DNA from: Saccopteryx bilineata
Lineage: Eukaryota > Chordata > Mammalia > Chiroptera > Emballonuridae
DNA: 64,000 nt
NCBI RefSeq assembly: GCF_036850765.1
Contig: NC_089490.1
Coordinates: forward strand, 388,134,558 to 388,198,557
Reading direction: 5' to 3'
The translations under genes were made by a program, and so were the position numbers. The notes below the pieces were generated by a model, which worked only from the letters and a program-made list of their open reading frames with translations, was not told where the DNA came from and made no database searches. This document shows, piece by piece, positions 56,311-64,000 of the stretch (position 1 is the first letter of the stretch; the number at the start of each line of letters is the position of its first letter).

Positions 56311-56670
56311 CGTGACATTGCTCCGTGAGCTGCAACTGTTGATGTTTCCTTGTCAATGCCTTCATGAATTATTGATATTTCTGGGGTCAGAAGTAGCATT
56401 CTGGTCTACATGGATCATGCTTGACCCAGGGGCTGAAATTTATGCTTTCAGGTTATTTTCTGAGGATCTGTTCACACACAGTCTCAGTTTTAGAACGGGG
56501 AGAGGAAATGTGTCTAAATGCACGCTGGTCCTGTTCCTGCCTCCCCAACGTGGCAGTCCTTCTTACATTTGAGGATGACTTTGCCTTCTCTGCCCTCTTT
56601 TTCCCCAGTCTGAGGGACCCCACTCCCATGCTGATCATCCTTCTCTGATCACAGAGCTCAGAGCCTGGAC

Positions 56671-56849
56671 TGGTCCCAGAGATACCAGGCTCGAGGGGCC
56701 CAGGAGTTGACCTCACAGGATGTACAAGGGAGGACTCTGGGGAACTGGCTTCTGGGGGCTTGGTCCCAAGAGATACCAGAGCCAAGGAGTTGACCTCACA
56801 GGATGTACAAGGGAGGACTCTGGGGAACTGGCTTCTGGGGGCTTGGTCC
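56671..56849. repeat. 83-bp tandem duplication
   Basis: The block starting 'gagttgacctcacaggatg' occurs at 56704 and 56787 with no difference over about 63 bases. The block's leading 'tggtcccagagataccag' also recurs (56671 and about 56762). Confidence 0.95.
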
Positions 56850-57505
56850 CAAGCATCTGGCCCTGGATGGCCGCCAGCACCAGCTCAGTCCCAGGACTAG
56901 AGGCCCGTGTTCCCATCTCTACTCAGGGTAGCCTGGGCTCACTGCTGACGTGTGACGTGGCCTGTGTGGCGTGTGTGATCCTGCCGGTCGCTGTCCTTTC
57001 GCTAGAACACCCTCGACCTCCTCTTCTTTAAGACCTGAGCTTAGATTCCACACCTGCCGAGAAGGTCCTCAGCTGACTCCCAGGGACAGGGCTCCAGCTC
57101 AGAGTCCCCATAGTGCACAGAACTCCCCACAGTCCTAACCACGGGGTATCACAGTGGCCTCTCTTCTGGAACCCCCTGGACTGTGAGTTTTGTGGGAGCA
57201 AAGACATTCCCCACCCGGTTCACCATCTTACCCTCAGGGTCTGGAGCTGGTCCCTCCGTGATACTGGATGAAGGAATGAAATCCTAAATGATGGGAAAGA
57301 TAAGCCAAGAAACATGCCTCAGTTAATCCTTGGGTCTGAACCCAGCCACAGAGACCATAGGCAGCCCCTGGGCCCCTAACAGCCCCCACCCAGGCCTCTC
57401 TGCCCAGCTGGGCTGATTACAGCAACCCAGTGCTGGCCCACAGACCTCCCATCGCTCACAGTTAATCACAACTAACATTTGGTCCCTTCATTAATAATCG
57501 CAATC
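56850..57505. other. Unassigned sequence
   Basis: 57000-57260 may hold L2 ('ctgactcccagggacaggg', 'gttcaccatcttaccctc'). No exon recognised. Confidence 0.4.
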
Positions 57506-57695
57506 CTGATCGCATGCTAATAGCAATCATTGGTTGAGAGCCTTCCACACCAGTCGTTCCAGCAGTGCTGTAAGATTGGTTTCGTAGTACATTTTATAGA
57601 TGAAGAAACGGAGGCGTGGCCAGTGAGGTCACCTGCTCACAGCCACTCGCTTCCAAGCGGCAAGGCTGCGATTCTAGCCAGTTCCCCCGGCTCCC
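57506..57695 (-). repeat. MIR SINE
   Basis: 'ttttatagatgaagaaacgg' and 'cggcaaggctgcgattctag'. Confidence 0.75.
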
Positions 57696-58565
57696 TGGCT
57701 CTCCCCGCCCACGAGGCGCCCCTGCTATTGGCGTCCAGCTCTGCAGGTGCTTCTCTTTTGCCCCCAGGAGAGCGAGGAGCAATCAGGAACTGGCCCTGTA
57801 GGGTGATTAGGATTAGGATAAAGGACAGGGTTCTGTGAGATTCCAGAGGAGGGTCCTGGAAGACGGGCATCATCTGGAGGAGCGCCAGGAGGGTAGGGGT
57901 GGGGGGTGGGGAGCCTGAGCTGCATGCTTTTTCTTTTCTATCTGAGAGTTTTAAACCACAAGGCAGTTCCCTGCCATAAATAGACAAATAAAGCAAAGCC
58001 TCATCTTCCTTCCCTCCAGAGGTAACCAGAGCTGAGAGTTTGGAATGTAGCTCCCAGACTCTCTATGCACATACAAACCTAGACAGAGTGGAGTGTCAAT
58101 AAGTGCTTGACAGCCTGCTGAGGGTTGTATGTGCTGAGTTCCCGGTACAAATGTTCCCACCATGGCTGATTTCCAGTTACGAACCGTAAAGGCACTGAAC
58201 GTGCAGCTGGGAAGAGAAATACAGTCGCAACCATTATATACTATTCCTAATGCACAGGTGCAGTGGGTGCTCGTACCTTCAAGAATATAGATAGTAGTGA
58301 AAGGTAGTAGACTGACTAGGAAGTGGTAAGCTTTAAAGATGTATTACCTTTTTAAAAATATGACTTACTGAATTATAAGTTTACATAATGTAATTTTTAA
58401 TAATGGCTGGTTTAACAGCTGGTTCGTGAAATTCCGGAACATTTCCCAGCCATTTCTCATTAGCCAGTACAAGCCAGCTCCAGAACACCACTCATTTCCT
58501 TTTTAACAAAATAGCGGCATTGTCTAAAATTTTTTTTCTTTAACTTGTTTTTTACTTAAAAGATT
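57696..58565. other. Unassigned sequence
   Basis: No gene. 57930-58220 may be an old antisense L1 piece. 58340-58480 is AT-rich. Confidence 0.4.
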
Positions 58566-58569
58566 TTTT

Positions 58570-58985
58570 TTGCCCAATAATGCATTCATTCAACCAATAT
58601 TCTACCGTGTGCCATGCGCTGTGTTAGGGATGGTGGCCAGGTTACCGTCATGAACGAGGGTAGCCACGTGCTCTGCCTACATTAGCTAGTGGTCTAGTGA
58701 GGGAGAAGGGCAGTTACCAAATTGACAAGTAGATAAATACCATCAATAACAAAAATGCACCTTGTAATGAAGTCTCTATAAAGATGTAACAAGGATGATG
58801 TCCTAGAGAAAACACGGAGTGGAGGTCAGGGCGTGGCAGGGGAGAAACTACTCTCAAGTTCTGGTCAAGAGGAGCTTCTTCTGAGTAATTGAATGACGGA
58901 AACAGACCCCAGAAGTAGGATGGGACCAGCCACACAAAGTTTAGTGGGAAAAGGGTGCAAAAAGATTGTTCACTACGGTGCCATT
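58570..58985 (-). repeat. L2 LINE, antisense
   Basis: 'attctaccgtgtgccatgcgc', 'agtgagggagaagggcag' and 'gtggaggtcagggcgtgg'. Confidence 0.7.
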
Positions 58986-59289
58986 TCTGTGACCTTTACA
59001 AACACAAAAACAGTTAAGGTATGTTGTTTTTTTAGAGCATTCCTTAGAGAGTAGAAGCGGGCAGGCTCCCTACCAGCTTCAGGATGGTGGTTCCCCTTGG
59101 AGGGAGGGAAAGGAGGGAGTGGAGGCAGTGATGGTCTTCAACCACATCTTGGTATTTTCTTAAAGCAAGAGGAGAGAGGTCCGGGACAAATATGGCTGCT
59201 GGTAATTTTCATTGGTTCTAGCCGATGGATACTAGGCAGTTAGCTGCAGTAGTCTTTGTAATTTCTGGATGCTTGAAGTATTTCATGAT

Positions 59290-59919
59290 TATTGTATTTT
59301 AAAGAACAGGGGAAAGGGGTTGTAGGCAGCAGACCCGACGGTGTGAACGTTCACTCTCAGATCACTGGCTGCAGTAGAGCGAAGGGAGAGGGGCTCGAGA
59401 GCAGCTGGGGAGGCAGCCTGGGACCAGGTCATCTGGGCTTGAAGGCTCTGACCCTAAGTTCAAGTTTTATCCCACGAGTTGTGGATGCCACCTTGAGCTG
59501 GAGAGTGACATGACCTGAGCTACACTGATAAGAGATTTCCTCTGATTGCTTTGAGGAGAGTCGGTGGAGAGTTAATAATGGCATCAGGGGGTTAGTGAGG
59601 ATCTCTTGTAGTGCAGATGAGAGCTGAGGTTGGCTCAGCCCAGAATGGAAGCAGGAAGCACTGGAGAGGAACATTTTCGTAATCTGATTTGAAGGACGTG
59701 CTGAGGGATTGGATATGGGAGTGGGGGAAATTGAGAGGGGGAGGAATGAAGGACGACTTCCTTCCTTCCTTCCTTCCTTCCTTCCTTCCTTCCTTCCTTC
59801 CTTCCTTCCTTCCTTCCTTCCTTCCTTCCTTTCTTTTCCTTCCTTCCTTCCTTCCTTCCTTCCTTCCTTCCTTCCTTCCTTCCTTCCTTTTCCTTCCTTC
59901 CTTCCTTTCTTCCTTCCCT

Positions 59920-59993
<74 letters not shown>

Positions 59994-60350
59994 TTAATAG
60001 TTTTACTGAGATATATTTCACATACCATGCAGCTCACCCATTTCAAGTACGTTACTCAGCGCATTCGGTAGGGATGACTTTCTTATTAAAACCTGGGTGG
60101 GTGATAGTTTCTAAGACTGTGATGGGGAAAATGAGAGAAGTGCAGGCTTAAGGGTGAGACCTGAGGAAAGTTTGAGATGCCCATGAGAATTCAAGGGAGG
60201 ATGGGAAATTAGATATTCACATCTGGAACTTGAAATTAAGAATTATGAGCAATGAGCAAATGGAGAGTCTCGAATGGATGTGAATATCCAGAGAAAGAGT
60301 ACATACACTTAAAGAAGGTGGGGCAGGGGGCTTACAATCCAGATAGATTG
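59290..60350 (-). repeat. L2-like repeat, antisense, interrupted
   Basis: 'agctggagagtgacatgacc' lies on the left and 'gtttgagatgcccatgagaa' on the right. The middle is occupied by the microsatellite and a short antisense L1 piece at 59996-60066. Confidence 0.6.
59755..59995. repeat. Compound (CTTC)n-(CT)n-(CTTT)n microsatellite
   Basis: About 240 bases of pure pyrimidine on the + strand: TTCC tetramers with a few TTTT interruptions to about 59925, CT dimers to about 59952, then TTTC tetramers to 59994. Frames through it give the proline/serine/leucine and lysine/glutamate/glycine shadows. Confidence 0.97.
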
Positions 60351-60570
60351 AGAGTTCATGCTTTGAACTCCAGCCCTGCTACCAACAAACATATTGTACA
60401 AAAAAAGTAAAGAGAGAAACACAATGTGATCACAGAGTTGAAAACAAAGGCCTACAGGGCTCCATTTAGAGCAGGCAGAGGTGGCCTTGAATTTTAACTC
60501 CTGTAGACAGACTTCTGCTCAAAATGAGCCTCCAGACCAAATCTCTAAAACTAATGAAGAAAATTAATGT
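60351..60570. other. Unassigned sequence
   Basis: Nothing recognised. Confidence 0.35.
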
Positions 60571-60588
60571 AAAAAAAGATAGCCTCTG

Positions 60589-60985
60589 GCCCTGGCCGGT
60601 TGGCTCAGCGGTAGAGTGTCGGCCTGACGTGCGGAGGACCCGGGTTCGATTCCCTGCCAGGGCACATAGGAGAAGCGCCCATTTGCTTCTCCACCCCGCC
60701 CCCCCTCCTTCCTCTCTGTCTCTCTCTTCCCCTCCCGCAGCCAAGGCTCCATTGGAGCAAAGATGGCCCGGGCGCTGGGGATGGCTCCTTGGCCTCTGCC
60801 CCAGGCGCTAGAGTGGCTCTGGTCGCGGCAGAGCAACGCCCTGGAGGGGCAGAGCATCGCCCCCTGGTGGGCAGAGTGTCGCCCCTGGTGGGCGTGCCGG
60901 GTGGATCCCGGTCGGGCGCATGCGGGAGTCTGTCTGACTGTCTCTTCCCGTTTCCAGCTTCAGAAAAATACAAAAAAAAAAAAAA
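60589..60985 (+). mobile_element. GC-rich bat-type tRNA SINE with perfect target duplication and CTCF-type motifs
   Basis: tRNA-like head 'gccctggccggttggctcag' (A box about 60601) and 'gggttcgattccc' (B box about 60643), a GC-rich body and an A tail. The target site 'gatagcctctg', preceded by As, is repeated exactly at 60578-60588 and 60993-61003. Two CTCF-type motifs lie on the - strand at 60855-60870 and 60878-60891. Being full-length with exact duplications, it looks young. Confidence 0.95.
60855..60891 (-). promoter_or_regulatory. Tandem CTCF-type motifs inside SINE
   Basis: On the - strand: CCACCAGGGGGCGATG (60855-60870) and CCACCAGGGGCGAC (60878-60891, one G shorter). They face the + strand motif at 37060-37075. 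Confidence 0.6.
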
Positions 60986-61084
60986 AAAAAAAGATAGCCT
61001 CTGAAAATCAATGACAAATAAAGTCACTCTAATTACAATAAAAATAGTAGAGTGTTCTAAAAATGGATTTAAAATAAGGTCTCT

Positions 61085-61545
61085 ATCAGAAGGAGATTTG
61101 ACTGTGAGTAGCTAAGATTCAGAATAACAGTGGCTCAGGCAAAATAGGAGTTCAGTTTTCTTTTATGAATACATTCTAGACCTCGTGAGGTGACTCTGCT
61201 CCACTGAGTCCTCAGGGAACCAAGCTTGATCCAGCTCCTCACTCTCTCAATGTTGGGGTTATCCTCATAGTCCAAGTTGGTAGTTAGAGCTCCAGCAATC
61301 ATATCTGCATTCCAGGCAGCAGGATGGTAGAAGGGCATGTATCCGTGTCTTTTGAAAAAGTTTTCAGGAATCTGCCATGTGGCACTTTCAACCTACATCC
61401 TATTGGCCAGCACTTAGCTAGCGGAGAAACCAAAAAAGTGTATTCTGTTATTACTGGTAACCAGGTACCCAGTTATAATGAAGGGGTTTTGTTACAATGG
61501 ATGCAGGGATAATGAGGAATAATTAGCAGTCACAGCCTTAGGAGC
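61085..61545. repeat. Old interspersed repeat, unclassified
   Basis: 'taacagtggctcaggcaaaa', 'cagcaatcatatctgcattc' and 'atcctattggccagcactta' are landmarks of a common old mammalian repeat that I could not name. Confidence 0.55.
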
Positions 61546-61549
61546 CTCA

Positions 61550-61980
61550 AAGAAATAAAGGAAAGAGAACATCCACTAAAAAGATCAAGACAGTGGTTTT
61601 TGTAAGTTTGTCTCTTTAAATTTAAAACCTCTGCTCTTAGAAAGTCATCATTAAAATAATGAATAAACAAGCCACAGACTAGGGGACAATATTTATAAGT
61701 CATATATCTGATAGACTTGATTCCAAAATATACTTTAAAAATTCAAAAATAAGATAAAACACAATTTTAAAAATGGGTGAAATATTTCAACAGACACTTC
61801 ACCAAAAATATATGCAGCTGGCAAATAAGAGATTACAGGGGGCACAAGGAAACTCTAGGGGGTGATGGATATGTTTGTTTTCTTGATTGTCATAACAGAT
61901 ACATATATATTTGTCAGAACTTATCAAATGGTACATGTTATATCTGTAACACCTCAATAAAGCTGTTAGAAAAAGGAAAA
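61550..61980 (+). repeat. Old L1 3' end
   Basis: 'caacagacacttcaccaaaa' (ORF2 end) through 'aacacctcaataaagctgtt' (3' end), sense strand. Confidence 0.8.
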
Positions 61981-62039
61981 AAGGGGAACATGATATGAAA
62001 TGTAAAGAGGCAGAATTAGATGGATAGGAAAAAGAATCT

Positions 62040-62640
62040 GTTAAAAATTCTGGGAATGAAAAATACTCATTTCATTCAAAATACTCATTAAAAAAGGAAG
62101 GAAAGAAAGCAAGAACCTCTATAGGTGGACAAACTCTGGACTGGGTACAGTCAAAGAGAGAATTAGTGAATTGGAAGAGAGTCCTGAGACATTTTCTCGG
62201 AGCATGGCCCAGAAAGAGAAAGAGAAAAATATATAAAAGGGTAGTTAAAAGACATGGAGAACAGATTGAACTGCTCCCAAATACGTTTAATAGAAATTCT
62301 TCAAGAAGAGACTGGAGAAAAATGATCAAGAAAAGCATACTAGCTGAGAATTTTTCAGAATTGAAGAAGAAATATAAGTTCTCACCAAATAATGTGCTCA
62401 TTATGTAATGTGGAAATTTTAAAATAGTAAATCTCCAATTCAAAACCACGTAGTGAAAGTACAGAAAACCAAGAACAAGGAGGAAGTGTTAAAGTGTACA
62501 TAGCTCATCCACAAAAGAACAACTTTAGGCTAACAGTAGGTTGCTGAAGAGCCCATGGCAGTCTTTTTGGCATTCTTCAAAAGCGCGGAAAGGAAATAAA
62601 ACCTCATCGTCCTAAAATTCTATACCCAGCTGAAATATGA
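62040..62640 (+). repeat. L1/HAL1 ORF1-region fragment
   Basis: 'gagagaattagtgaattgg', 'gttaaaagacatggagaac' and 'aaaattctatacccagctg' match L1M/HAL1 ORF1 and the sequence after it. Frames are broken. Confidence 0.7.
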
Positions 62641-62904
62641 TTCAAGAGTGATGATGAAATAATTACAGTTTTACAGAAAATAAAGGGGCCCAGCCCAAAC
62701 CATGAGGCTCTTGGGAGATATGGGAGAGGAGAAGCCCGCTCCAAACACTTCTGTCTGGTCATTCGGTGCCAGCATCTGTCCGTGTGGTAGCAGATGGGGC
62801 CAAGCCCTGGTCCCTGGTTTGGGGATGAGCCCAAGAATATGAGACTCCCCTCCACCCCCCACCTCTAGAATGGCCCATTCTAGACTCTCTTCTCTGTCTT
62901 CCAG
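62641..62904 (+). other. PRDM11: End of PRDM11 intron 3
   Basis: Mostly unique; contains the polypyrimidine tract before the exon 4 acceptor (62880-62902). Confidence 0.6.
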
Positions 62905-62972
62905 ATTGTGGACAAGAACAACCGCTACAAGTCCATAGACGGATCGGACGAGACTAAAGCCAACTGGATGAG
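62905..62972 (+). CDS. PRDM11: PRDM11 coding exon 4: PR/SET domain, middle
   Basis: Acceptor 'ctctgtcttccag' precedes 62905 and donor AG|GTGAGT follows 62972. The 68 bases encode residues 163-184 ([20 protein letters not shown] at 163-182, then WM) and two bases of Arg185. The NWMR segment is the standard PR/SET motif after which the domain continues in the next exon, beyond this window. It sits 20.7 kb after exon 3. The gene is therefore cut by the window edge: the remainder of the PR domain and the C-terminal part are missing. Confidence 0.97.
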
Positions 62973-64000
62973 GTGAGTCCTGCTCTCTGCTGATTTCCCG
63001 GGAGCCTTGCCTGAACTCTGGAAAGAGATCAAGGGAGCATGCTGGGCCTGTAGGCTGCCCAGTGGTGGAGGCCCCCGGAGGCCCAGGACTGCTGTTTACA
63101 GGGTTTGGGATGTGTCTAGTTCTAGGCGGCGTTCTCGCTTCTCCAGACCTCCATGATGGGCGCTGGAGGAGGCCTGTGGCCAGACTGGCGGGTGACAGGG
63201 ACCCCTAGAGACTGCACACTTCTCAGTGTGTCTGGAGACCCAGGCCCCTGGCTCCTGGCAGCATTCCTACACAGGCAGGGGACTGTCCCTCCACCCTGGA
63301 CCGTGTCACCTCTCACAGGGCAGACTCCTGCTGGAGAGGAGCAGGACTCATCCCAGGGCAGGCACAGAAGTTGTTTCAAGGCCCCCCTTGGAGAAGGAGG
63401 CTTCCGGCACAACCTAGCTCAGTTTTCGAGGGTGCTTGCAGCCCAGGCATGAGTACTTTCAAGAGCGGTTTACCTGTGGTCCAGTATTTGGGACAGAAGT
63501 TTCGTGGCCAGCCAGGGAGAGCAGGAGACGGCCAGGGTGGCCCCGAGGCAGCTGAGCCGAGCTGGAACTCTGAAGGCCCCCTCTGTTCTATGCGGCTGGT
63601 CTGCTGGGTGCCGGGGCCCCGCCAGGGGCGGTCCGGGGGCAGGTGTGGGAGATCAGGCGGGCCTTGTTGCCTTTTCGGTGGCCTCTCTCTGGGACTTGGG
63701 ACTGGTGACGGGGGTTTGGACTCAGGCTGGGGGAATAGTGAGGCCTCAGATGGCTGGACCCAGGGCACAGCCACACCATGGATTGGGCTGTTGGTGCCTG
63801 TGTAGTTAGTTCTGTGACTTGTGGAGACTGGGGGCTGAGAGATTTTGCTTGGAGAGAGGGCAGTTAGGGACTTCCTGAGAGAGGTTGGCTGTATTTAAAC
63901 TATGAGGCTTTCTAAGCAAAGGAGGAAAATTGGTTTGAGGTGGGGAGGCCGTGACATTGTCTCTTGTCCCCTTCTCTGTGGCTTCAGTGCTTCCACCTGA
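62973..64000 (+). other. PRDM11: PRDM11 intron 4, incomplete
   Basis: Begins GTGAGT. About 1 kb of GC-rich, repeat-poor sequence up to the window edge. Exon 5, which should begin by completing Arg185, is not reached. Overlapping frames at 63122-63809 have no recognisable product. Confidence 0.8.

Larger units (their letters stand above)
42223..62904 (+). other. PRDM11: PRDM11 intron 3, about 20.7 kb
   Basis: Starts GTGAGT after codon 162 and ends TTCCAG before codon 163. It is filled with the repeats listed below. No additional exon or embedded gene was recognised. 42223-42600 holds nothing notable. Confidence 0.9.

Noticed and set aside
59429..60071. Lysine/glutamate/arginine-rich and proline/serine/phenylalanine-rich frames
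   Set aside because: Pure translation of the CTTC/CT/CTTT microsatellite.
60589..60665. tRNA gene-like A and B boxes
   Set aside because: Part of a SINE head followed by a long body and A tail with target duplications; not a functional tRNA gene.

Overview
The window is mammalian nuclear DNA, most likely from a bat. The base composition, interspersed repeats (MIR, L2, L1M, MER2, MER20, MER5A, MLT1/MLT2 LTRs) and widely spaced GT-AG exons are placental-mammal features. The tRNA-derived SINEs (Ves-type copies and a longer family with A/B-box heads and a GC-rich body) and several non-autonomous hAT elements with 8-bp target duplications are what I associate with Chiroptera. The bat family cannot be fixed from sequence alone.

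One protein-coding gene is recognisable: the 5' part of PRDM11 on the + strand. Four coding exons join in frame: 40811-40935 (start codon at 40817), 41314-41417, 41960-42222 and 62905-62972. They encode residues 1-184 plus two bases of codon 185: a leader, a basic stretch, a CxxC-x7-CxxH zinc knuckle and the first half of the PR/SET domain. The rest of the gene lies beyond base 64000. Intron 3 (about 20.7 kb) fills most of the right third of the window. Two CpG islands lie upstream, at about 6380-7310 and 39230-40290. Each holds a plausible splice donor and neither has a convincing coding exon, so they are read as alternative PRDM11 promoters/5' UTR exons. This is an inference.

Layout: 1-1020 is an old L1 3' end split by a SINE. 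At 1049-1437 there is a broken processed copy of RPS15A. 1.8-6.3 kb is L1, L2 and hAT relics plus unique sequence. 6.4-7.3 kb is CpG island 1. 7.4-39 kb is presumed first-intron or intergenic DNA with MIR/L2, tandem repeats, an inverted repeat at 13951-14319, two oppositely oriented copies of one hAT element, an ERVL LTR split by an L1, and a SINE at 36988-37328. 39.2-40.3 kb is CpG island 2. 40.8-42.2 kb holds coding exons 1-3. 42.2-62.9 kb is intron 3, with L2, MIR, an MLT1 LTR, a MER20, stacked L1/hAT/SINE insertions and a 240-bp polypyrimidine microsatellite. Exon 4 follows near 62.9 kb.

No new enzymatic or defence system is visible. The most interesting non-genic signals are CTCF-type motifs carried by two SINEs in convergent orientation around CpG island 2 and the first three coding exons, a near-perfect 46-bp inverted repeat, and several young tandem arrays, one of which repeats a 3' splice-site-like sequence.
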